This document shows, piece after piece, positions 58,580-64,000 of a DNA stretch of 64,000 nt. The notes beneath the pieces are model-generated. The model ran no database searches. It saw only the letters and a list, made by a program, of their open reading frames with translations, and had not been told where the DNA came from. The translations under genes were made by a program, and so were the position numbers. This DNA comes from Candidatus Binatia bacterium (lineage in GTDB: Bacteria; Desulfobacterota; Binatia; Bin18), in assembly GCA_951812575.1 (NCBI GenBank), contig OX638322.1:4158501-4222500 (forward strand), in the 5' to 3' direction. Each line of letters starts with the position of its first letter. Within the stretch, counting starts at the first letter, position 1.

Positions 58580-59326
58580 ATGAGCAAAGACCAGGACCGG
58601 AAAACCTCTGAGACGACATCAGGCGGCAAACACAAGCCGCCCATCGTGCTCGTCGATCCCGCCTGCCCCTATTGCGGGGTCGTCCAGGACCCGTCCCCAA
58701 AACAGCGCGAGAAGTGCCGCGATTGCGGCCAGGTGATCTACACGTACACTGACCAGGAAGAGCGCAAAAGATACCTGCTGACAGCGGAGCAAGCCGAACG
58801 GGAGGCCCGAGAACAGGCGTTTTGGATGATTGATAACGCAAGGTCACTGCAGCGTGTTGCCAAGGAATTGCAGTCGAATGAGTCCAAATCTCCTGAGTCG
58901 GACCTATTGCTGTTCTCAGGACAGATCTTGGCGCAGCCAATCTTACTGTCGCTGGCGATAGAGATCGCACTGAAGGCATGGCAGTGTCGAGAACGGAAGG
59001 GAGAGCCAGAGAAAACTCATGACTTGCTGGAGTTGTTCAATGGCTTGGAGTCGAGCACACAAGAGATTTTGGAAGCAAAGATGAGGAAACGGAGCCCACA
59101 CTCAGTGTGGGCAGAAGAACCAAGCATGCAAAACTTGAATTCAGACCAACAAGACATGTGGGGAGCAAGGATGCACCCCCTTCGTGACGTTTTGCGTTCG
59201 CACTGTGACGCGCACACACACTGGAGGTTCCTCTACGAGAGACCTTCCGCCCAGTTTGAGACAAGCGAAATCGACCGAGCCCTAACAGTGATAATCGAAG
59301 CCTACGACGAAAGGTGGTCGGATTGA
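58580..59326 (+). CDS. Zinc ribbon / HEPN-like protein
   Basis: A 248-residue protein with a zinc ribbon (Cys29, Cys32, Cys46, Cys49) and a C-terminal helical part that looks like a HEPN domain: ILLSLAIEIALKAWQCRERK (121-140) and KTHDLLELFNGLES (145-158), then RDVLRSHCDAHTHWRFLYER (202-221) with an R-x5-H spacing like the catalytic motif of HEPN RNases. The similarity is by pattern only. It would act as a RNase effector with the AlbA_2 protein as sensor, which is inference. The stop is within direct repeat copy 2. Confidence 0.6.
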   Translation: MSKDQDRKTSETTSGGKHKPPIVLVDPACPYCGVVQDPSPKQREKCRDCGQVIYTYTDQEERKRYLLTAEQAEREAREQAFWMIDNARSLQRVAKELQSNESKSPESDLLLFSGQILAQPILLSLAIEIALKAWQCRERKGEPEKTHDLLELFNGLESSTQEILEAKMRKRSPHSVWAEEPSMQNLNSDQQDMWGARMHPLRDVLRSHCDAHTHWRFLYERPSAQFETSEIDRALTVIIEAYDERWSD

Positions 59327-59352
59327 GATGATGCTGGGGCGGGGGTGTGAGG
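59325..59352 (+). repeat. 29-bp direct repeat, copy 2
   Basis: The partner of 57110-57138. It overlaps the last bases of the HEPN-like gene at 58580. The tRNA-fMet fragment at 59376 begins 24 bases later. A repeat at both ends of the AlbA_2/HEPN-like pair suggests the pair arrived as a unit. Confidence 0.7.
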
Positions 59353-59375
59353 TTCTGTTATCATGTCCTAGCCAA

Positions 59376-59421
59376 ACTCGTAACCTGAAGGTCGTAGGTT
59401 CGAATCCTATCCCCGCAACCA
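59376..59421 (+). other. 3' fragment of tRNA-fMet (probable attachment site)
   Basis: Residues ACTCGTAACCTGAAGGTCGT then AGGTTCGAATCCTATCCCCG and CAACCA match the 3' half of an initiator tRNA: anticodon stem 3' side CCTGA, T-arm GTAGGTTCGAATCCTAT and acceptor CCCCGCA with A and CCA. The anticodon reads CGT rather than CAT, and the 5' half is absent, so it cannot fold or act. Tyrosine-type integrases use tRNA 3' ends as attachment sites, and displaced 3' ends mark island edges. No integrase gene is in the window. Confidence 0.7.
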
Positions 59422-59482
59422 AAAAATCGGCTGAATCTGCATCATTGACAACAAGAGGACAGGCTCTGAGGGAGGAGCTCGA

Positions 59483-60334
59483 ATGAGCGACCTACGTGAA
59501 GATACCAACGCGGAATCACTGACCTACGCCACTAGCAAGCTGGAAGCGGCGGCAGTGCTGTCTGCATCCCATCGCCAGGATTGGATCCGCGCGCACAACC
59601 TGGGATTCGTCGGTACTGCCTACACGGCCGCGCATGAGGCCATGGAGCTGCTCCTGAAGGTGTACCTCAGGAAGGGCCAACCGGATATGGCGCGGGAGGA
59701 GGCATGGGGCCACGATCTGGGTGAGCTGTTCATGAAGTGGGATGAGCAGGGCCGTACTAAGGCTGAACTCGCCTATCAGCGAGGCGTTTTGAAGGATCTG
59801 GAGATTAACCGTATCTCTCGGGCTGCGGAACAGGCGACGCTGAACCTTGGTCCGCATCGGGAGCTGCCACACGATTACAGCGAACGGAAGGCGGAGTATA
59901 ACGAAGCCTTCCGTCAGTACCACGTTAAGCTACTGTACGAGGACTCCCCCACGGTGCGGGATGTCGTGCGCAATTTGGATGCCGCGATAGGTGCCAAGAA
60001 CATCACATCGCTATGCCCAACCCGCACGGACGAAATCAAAGGATTTCACTGTAATCCGGAGGTCTGGTATCCAGAGGAGTTGTTGTCCATAGAGTGGGGT
60101 CGGTTCGCCAACGCCACCCGACAAGGCGAGTCCCTGGGCTTCGTCGAGGCATTCCTCAAAAGGGAGGGAACCAGGCTCGTGTTTAAGGGATGGCGCTACC
60201 TGGACGAGATGAAACTCGAGAAAGCAGGCATCGTCTTCCACGGCCCCCCCGCGAAGATGATCCTAATGGCGCAACTATTGGAGTACGTCGTGTTTGACGG
60301 TATCCAACACCGTCAAGTTGATGTAAGCGATTAA
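59483..60334 (+). CDS. HEPN-like uncharacterised protein
   Basis: A 283-residue protein. A helical core TAAHEAMELLLKVYLRKGQP (48-67), with WGHDLGELFMKWDEQGRTKA (75-94), resembles the HEPN pattern (small helix pair with a conserved H-D-L). The C-terminal part (about 165-283) has FKGWRYLDEMKLEKAGIVFH and QLLEYVVFDGIQHRQVDVSD. GGGAGGAGC lies before the ATG. It is the first gene after the tRNA fragment and would belong to a second incoming piece. Its role is unknown; a toxin-like RNase is one option. Confidence 0.6.
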   Translation: MSDLREDTNAESLTYATSKLEAAAVLSASHRQDWIRAHNLGFVGTAYTAAHEAMELLLKVYLRKGQPDMAREEAWGHDLGELFMKWDEQGRTKAELAYQRGVLKDLEINRISRAAEQATLNLGPHRELPHDYSERKAEYNEAFRQYHVKLLYEDSPTVRDVVRNLDAAIGAKNITSLCPTRTDEIKGFHCNPEVWYPEELLSIEWGRFANATRQGESLGFVEAFLKREGTRLVFKGWRYLDEMKLEKAGIVFHGPPAKMILMAQLLEYVVFDGIQHRQVDVSD

Positions 60335-60630
60335 TTGATTTCCCATGGACAAGATCATTCGGCGGACCGGTTGAGCACAATGAACATGAACGGGCGACCG
60401 ATCGGGTGAGGCGGCGATGGTAGCCTCGGTCGGCAAGATCGCCTCGCCGCCCCAGATCGCTGCCGCCCAGCGCTTGGCCCGGGAGTGGATGCAGGCGCAG
60501 GGGGCGGAGTAGGATGAGCGTAGCCGGCGGGGCGGTCAGCACGGTATCCCCCTCCATTTGCGTGGGCGCGTCCTTGTGATAGAGAAAATGATAGAGAAAG
60601 GTTTAGGGGCTTGCGAAAGCGAGGGCAGCT
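60335..60630. other. Intergenic with Sel1-like relic
   Basis: A 296-bp gap without a complete gene. It holds the 32-codon relic at 60417-60512 and GC-rich sequence on both sides. Its base composition is higher in GC than in the flanking island genes. Confidence 0.45.
60417..60512 (+). pseudogene. C-terminal relic resembling a Sel1-repeat protein
   Basis: A frame reads MVASVGKIASPPQIAAAQRL then AREWMQAQGAE and stops. PPQIAAAQRLAREWMQ is like the last helix of Sel1/TPR-type proteins, and there is no start or body before it. It follows the HEPN-like gene by 82 bases. It suggests an older gene was deleted at this border of the island. Confidence 0.4.
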
Positions 60631-60828
60631 ATGAGGTCAAAAAAGGAGTCGGAAGACGACCGACCGAAAATCCACGCCACCCCACGAGGCGGGTTCTACG
60701 TTGATAGCGCCGATTTGTTCCATGACCGCCGCGTTCGCGAAACCATCAAGAAGATGGCAGCCCTCGCGCCGAAGAAGCCCGGAGATAGCGTACCCTCCAA
60801 GGACGGTTCGGAGAACGCGCACGATTAG
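60631..60828 (+). CDS. Small hypothetical protein
   Basis: A 65-residue charged protein MRSKKESEDDRPKIHATPRG, with a short hydrophobic patch GFYVDSADLFHD, then VRETIKKMAALAPKKPG. The ribosome binding region is weak (GCGAGGGCA). No family is seen. It stops 20 bases before the membrane gene at 60849 and could be co-transcribed with it. Confidence 0.4.
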   Translation: MRSKKESEDDRPKIHATPRGGFYVDSADLFHDRRVRETIKKMAALAPKKPGDSVPSKDGSENAHD

Positions 60829-60848
60829 CTCCTTCTGTCATCCCCCCA

Positions 60849-61508
60849 ATGGGTCTTGGTGAGTTCCTCCTCCCCGCTATCGCTGCCTTTTGGTTCCTGA
60901 CACACTGGAATCGTACCCGCTATCGCGTAGCCCGTGAGTCCGGCTACCGCCTCGTCTTTGAGTCTGCAAGTTATGGCGTCCTTTTCACCGCGGGTGGGCA
61001 TGTCGTCATTCTGCTTCTCAACCGCTGGTGTCCCCAGATGGGCGTCATGTTGAAGAGCCTCGCGTTATTTGGCGACACTGGCCCAGCAACATTGAGCGTG
61101 TTGTTTGGCTTTGTGGGACCACTCGTTCTCAACCTTTTTTCCGACAAAGATGAGACGGTTGTAGAAACGGCGAAGCAAATGGGTCTGCGGATTGAGCTGC
61201 TCTTTGCTGAGTCAATGGAGCGACGACAACCTGTCGAGCTTTCTCTCAAGAGCAGGAAATCCTACATCGGTTATGTGCTTGAGATCATAGATCCTGGGCA
61301 GCCTGATGTTGAAATAATTCCTCTGGCGAGCGGGTATCGGAGAGAGGACACTCAGGAATTAGAAATTACGACCCACTATGCACCAGTGCTGAGAGAGTTC
61401 GTGGAGTCGGACGAGTTGGAGCACTTTACCGGGTTCCGCGTGGTCATCCGCATGTCGGAAATCGTGTCCGCCCGATTATTCGATCTCGACGTGTACGAAC
61501 GTTTTTAG
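60849..61508 (+). CDS. Membrane protein, hypothetical
   Basis: A 219-residue protein with three hydrophobic stretches: GEFLLPAIAAFWFLTHW (4-20), YGVLFTAGGHVVILLLN (about 42-58) and TLSVLFGFVGPLVLNLF (about 81-97). A soluble C-terminal domain (about 100-219: ETAKQMGLRIELLFAESMER, then EIIPLASGYRREDTQELEIT) ends it. No clear site of initiation is visible. It resembles no known family; the C-terminal domain looks like a beta-rich sensor or ligand-binding unit. It closes the plus-strand island before the YadA-head-like gene. Confidence 0.55.
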   Translation: MGLGEFLLPAIAAFWFLTHWNRTRYRVARESGYRLVFESASYGVLFTAGGHVVILLLNRWCPQMGVMLKSLALFGDTGPATLSVLFGFVGPLVLNLFSDKDETVVETAKQMGLRIELLFAESMERRQPVELSLKSRKSYIGYVLEIIDPGQPDVEIIPLASGYRREDTQELEITTHYAPVLREFVESDELEHFTGFRVVIRMSEIVSARLFDLDVYERF

Positions 61509-61670
61509 AGTCCGTGGTGATCCCCTCACTCACCCCTACACGCACCCTCCCCTCACGCATCACCCCGCTGCCTCGCACTGCCCACCCTCGGCCCGCCCCA
61601 TCCCAACGCTTTACAGCCCGGTGGCAGGTGTGTCACAGTCTGCTCCATCTGAGACCACAGGGAGGAAGCC

Positions 61671-62579
61671 ATGCTGTTATCCGCCATCCGTCAGACCGTG
61701 AGCGTCCTAGCAGTCCTGAGTCTTATGCTCCTCGGGAGTGTTTCAGTCACCGTCCCCCAGGCCGCCGCCCAGGTCTCTGACTTCCACAGACTGCTAGAAA
61801 AGATCGACCGCCTAGAGCGGGAGCTGAGACGCCAGGGCGGCGAGTTAGAGGCAGCCCGCCACCAGATCGACACGTTGGAGGAGCTGAGCCGCCAGGGCCA
61901 CGAGTTAGGGGTAGCCCGCTACCAGATCGACACGTTGGAGATCACCCACACCACCGACATTGCGGCCCTAGAGACCAATCCCGTCCTGGCTCTGGGTCCC
62001 TATGTAACGGTGAACACGACCGACACCATAAACGGCGTCACCGCCCCCCACGGCATCTTCACCGGCATCAACCTGCACCTGCGCAGCGGCGCGGGCAAGA
62101 CGGCCGACCCTGACACGGGTCTGGGCAACCTGATTATCGGCTATAACGAAGAAACGCTGTCGGAGCCCGAAGACCGCAGCGGGGCCCATAATCTGGTGAT
62201 TGGGCCGTCGCACATCTATTCCAGCTATGGAGGCTTGGTGGCGGGGTCTGGCAATGCCATCAGCGGCGAGTATGCCAGCGTCAGCGGCGGGCTCCTCAAC
62301 ACCGCCAGCGGCCCCCTGGGTAGCGTCAGCGGCGGCAGCGAGAACCGTGCCAGCGGCGTCTATAGCAGCGTCAGCGGCGGGAGCAACAACACCGCCAGCG
62401 GCTTCCAGAGCAGCGTCAGCGGGGGCTACAGCAACACGGCCAGTGCTGACAATGGCAGTGTGAGCGGCGGAGGCAACAACGCGGCCAACGGCCCCTATAC
62501 CAGCGTCAGCGGGGGCTACAATCGTTCGGCGACCAGCCCATACAGCTGGCGGGCGGGTCGCCTCTCCCAAGACCACTAG
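61671..62579 (+). CDS. Exported protein with YadA head-like repeats
   Basis: A 302-residue exported protein. A signal peptide (MLLSAIRQTVSVLAVLSLML, cleavage near AAAQ) is followed by a coiled coil (about 38-92) that includes a tandem duplication of 20 residues (DNA 61821-61940). A beta-rich spacer follows (GPYVTVNTTDTINGVTAPHG, then IFTGINLHLRSGAGKTADPD), then about seven imperfect 14-residue repeats of the type VSGGxxNTASGxxxS (about 200-290), like the trimeric autotransporter head. It has no C-terminal membrane anchor, ending in RLSQDH, so it may be secreted or tethered by the coiled coil. GGGAGGAAG precedes the ATG. Confidence 0.75.
   Translation: MLLSAIRQTVSVLAVLSLMLLGSVSVTVPQAAAQVSDFHRLLEKIDRLERELRRQGGELEAARHQIDTLEELSRQGHELGVARYQIDTLEITHTTDIAALETNPVLALGPYVTVNTTDTINGVTAPHGIFTGINLHLRSGAGKTADPDTGLGNLIIGYNEETLSEPEDRSGAHNLVIGPSHIYSSYGGLVAGSGNAISGEYASVSGGLLNTASGPLGSVSGGSENRASGVYSSVSGGSNNTASGFQSSVSGGYSNTASADNGSVSGGGNNAANGPYTSVSGGYNRSATSPYSWRAGRLSQDH
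61821..61940 (+). repeat. Tandem duplication of 60 bp in the coiled coil
   Basis: 61821-61880 and 61881-61940 share GAGCTGAGxCGCCAGGGC, GAGTTAG and CCAGATCGACACGTTGGAG. The 60-bp unit equals 20 residues and keeps the coiled-coil register close. It is a recent, in-frame duplication. Confidence 0.75.
62250..62530 (+). repeat. In-frame 42-bp imperfect tandem repeats
   Basis: About seven units with the shared core AGCGTCAGCGGCGG and AACACCGCCAGCGG encode the head-like repeats of the gene at 61671. Units differ at third positions and in a few residues, so the array is old enough to be diverged. They are coding and do not form a CRISPR array. Confidence 0.8.
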
Positions 62580-62657
62580 GTCCTGAGAGCCTAGCTCGTC
62601 GCCGCCCAACTCTCGTGTACCCTCCGCAACTCCTACCTACCCGAGAGTGAGGTAAGG

Positions 62658-63992
62658 TTATTCGTTGGGGCAAGCAAGCCTAAAGGGTTCGGGCCAGCGC
62701 TGCCAATACGGCCGGGCTTCGGCCTGGTGCCGCACACCGTGTAAGCGGACGCGATCGGTGGTATTGAGCAGTAACGGCATAACATCCGACCCACGGATAT
62801 GGCCGAGCCCGCCGCGGATCACCGCCCGTTCGTGAAACGAGGTTACCGGGTCAGACAGGACGTTGGGCCCGCCAGCAAGCAGTATGGGCACGGCTTCGCC
62901 CGAATGGATGAGCGGCCCACTGCTCGGCGTGGCGTGGTCGCCGGTCACCACAACCAGCAGGTCGGCTTGAGTGGTCACTCGCTCGACAACCGGACCGAGC
63001 GCGACATCGAGTGCCTCAAGGGCCTGCATTTTGCCCAGCGGGTCTTTGTGATGGGCCGCCACGTCCGGGGCCTTGGAATGGACATGCACGAACTCATATC
63101 CCTGGGCAAAGAGGGAGTCCGCGGTGCGTAGTTTCTGTCTGAAGTCCGCGGTCGTGTCTGTCTCCCGCGGGGTGGAGACCGGGGTCATACCACACACGCG
63201 AGCAATCCCGACATACAACGGATAGTTTTCAATGCTGGCTGCGCGCAGACCGTTCTGCTCCCGAAACGGCGCGACATCGGGTCGTACTGCGGCCCACTTG
63301 GTGAGGACGAAATTGATGCTGGCGCAACCACGCGCCTGGCGTTCCCGATTGAGCGGATGCTGGCTGAGCTGGGAATGTGCCCAGCTCAGATAGGCGTTCA
63401 GCGCGGCGGCAGTACGCTGAGCATTTTGCGGATGTCGGGATTCTGCCAGGGGTTGAGCCCGCGCAGCATAGGCATCGTTATAGAACGGATCGACATCGGT
63501 AATGTCCCGGCTCGGATGGCCGCGCAACGTCAGTATGGCTTCACAGCGCCCGCAGCAGGTCAAGGCAAATTGCAGCCCGTGGGTTTCGTACGCGGCAATG
63601 GCTGCACACAGCCGGGCGCACTCTTCTTCATCCTGGGCTTGCCGTTTTTCCCACAAGAGCGCATCTCGACGCACTTTGCCGTCAATCACCGTTGTCTCGG
63701 CAAAACTTGCCAGCAGCACAACAGACTCGGGCTGTACCTCAAAGCCCCGCCCAATGGACTCAAACGCGGCTCGGCCAGGGAATTCCTCCAACCCATAGCC
63801 AAACAGAATGAAGTGGGCCGTCTCGCTCTCCAGGGGAACACCAGGCGCGAGCGGCGTGAGCAAGCCCGTGGTACCGAGGGCAGCCAGTTGATCCAGGTGT
63901 GGGGTATGGGCCGCCTCAAGCGGGGTTTGTCCATTCAGGACAGGCTGGGGTCGGTCGGCCAGCCCGTCAAGAATAATGAAAAGGATAGGCAA
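62658..63992 (-). CDS. apgM: 2,3-bisphosphoglycerate-independent phosphoglycerate mutase (ApgM type)
   Basis: A 444-residue archaeal-type phosphoglycerate mutase of the alkaline phosphatase superfamily, converting 3- to 2-phosphoglycerate. LFIILDGLADRPQPVLNGQT (metal Asp8), TPLEAAHTPHLDQLAALGTT, LESETAHFILFGYGLEEFPG (active-site Ser region) and EFVHVHSKAPDVAAHHKDPL then VVVTGDHATPSSGPLIHSGE (metal Asp and His) are all present. FESIGRGFEV is the family middle motif. Translation appears to begin at a TTG eight bases from the window edge, so the true start could lie outside. It is unusual as an isolated glycolytic gene beside accessory DNA. Confidence 0.88.
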   Translation of the reverse strand: MPILFIILDGLADRPQPVLNGQTPLEAAHTPHLDQLAALGTTGLLTPLAPGVPLESETAHFILFGYGLEEFPGRAAFESIGRGFEVQPESVVLLASFAETTVIDGKVRRDALLWEKRQAQDEEECARLCAAIAAYETHGLQFALTCCGRCEAILTLRGHPSRDITDVDPFYNDAYAARAQPLAESRHPQNAQRTAAALNAYLSWAHSQLSQHPLNRERQARGCASINFVLTKWAAVRPDVAPFREQNGLRAASIENYPLYVGIARVCGMTPVSTPRETDTTADFRQKLRTADSLFAQGYEFVHVHSKAPDVAAHHKDPLGKMQALEALDVALGPVVERVTTQADLLVVVTGDHATPSSGPLIHSGEAVPILLAGGPNVLSDPVTSFHERAVIRGGLGHIRGSDVMPLLLNTTDRVRLHGVRHQAEARPYWQRWPEPFRLACPNE

Positions 63993-64000
63993 GGAGGGCA

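Noticed and set aside
59353..59421. Complete tRNA gene
   Set aside because: Only the 3' half matches a tRNA; the bases before the anticodon do not pair with the CCTGA arm, and the 5' acceptor is absent.
62250..62530. Possible CRISPR array
   Set aside because: The periodic units are in-frame coding repeats of the YadA-head-like gene with no unique spacers of constant length.
1..64000. Insertion sequence, transposase or integrase gene
   Set aside because: No frame shows a DDE, HUH or tyrosine recombinase signature. The integration inferred here rests on the tRNA fragment and repeats only.

Overview
The window is a high-GC, densely coded stretch of a bacterial chromosome, read here as coming from an uncultivated, catabolically versatile aerobe. 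Three luciferase-like flavin monooxygenases, a family III CoA-transferase, amidohydrolases, an acyl-CoA dehydrogenase, a Rieske oxygenase, a carotenoid oxygenase, a dimethylformamidase and part of the box benzoate pathway give a gene mix like Tectomicrobia/Entotheonella or related soil and sponge-associated lineages. That placement is an inference from gene content only: the window has no rRNA gene and no complete tRNA.

Layout. 0-4.1 kb: the start of an MmgE/PrpD gene and an LLM oxidoreductase, then a small accessory patch with a frameshifted gene, a PIN-toxin/antitoxin pair, an AT-rich orphan and four copies of a 30-bp palindromic repeat. 4.1-7 kb: catabolic genes (CMD-like secreted protein, CoA-transferase, SDR). 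7-8.1 kb: two toxin-antitoxin loci, one intact and one decayed, plus a duplicated toxin fragment. 8.1-16.1 kb: LLM oxidoreductase, amidase, carotenoid oxygenase, a cupredoxin-like exported protein, mazEF sitting against a duplicated gene end, a crotonase and an amidohydrolase. 16.3-24.5 kb: a minus-strand run boxC-boxB-benzoate-CoA ligase followed by a cyclase/AAA/TPR regulator. 24.5-35.1 kb: hairpin-rich spacer, YtcJ-like amidohydrolase, glutamine amidotransferase, DUF1028 protein, aldo/keto reductase, VOC protein, molybdopterin oxidoreductase, a higBA-type locus whose toxin is frameshifted at a G7 run, and a zinc alcohol dehydrogenase. 35.2-37.8 kb: both subunits of an N,N-dimethylformamidase-like enzyme. 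38-45.7 kb: NYN protein, acyl-CoA dehydrogenase, FAD monooxygenase, two MBL proteins, MsrA and an unfamiliar two-gene module (TPR/coiled-coil protein plus a PD-(D/E)XK-like protein).

45.9-53.5 kb is one long minus-strand series. It starts with LLM oxidoreductase, Rieske oxygenase, small accessory proteins and acetamidase/formamidase, and continues through two tiny overlapping genes, an LRAT-domain protein, a class IV aminotransferase and a SET-domain protein. 54.4-61.5 kb is a plus-strand accessory island whose genes look defence-related: a PD-(D/E)XK-like protein, a membrane coiled-coil protein, a Cap12-type TIR protein, a Schlafen AlbA_2 protein and two HEPN-like proteins. It contains a 3' fragment of tRNA-fMet, a 29-bp direct repeat bracketing a two-gene cassette, and relics of other genes; these are signs of repeated integration. 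The window ends with a secreted YadA-head-like repeat protein and an apgM-type phosphoglycerate mutase.

How it fits together. The catabolic genes would feed amides, formamides and aromatic acids into CoA-linked central metabolism. Dimethylformamidase, acetamidase/formamidase and a formate-dehydrogenase-like oxidoreductase make a plausible but unproven amide-to-formate theme. The box genes lack boxA and boxD here. The best candidates for undescribed biology are the module at 42.1-44.1 kb and the island at 54.4-60.3 kb.
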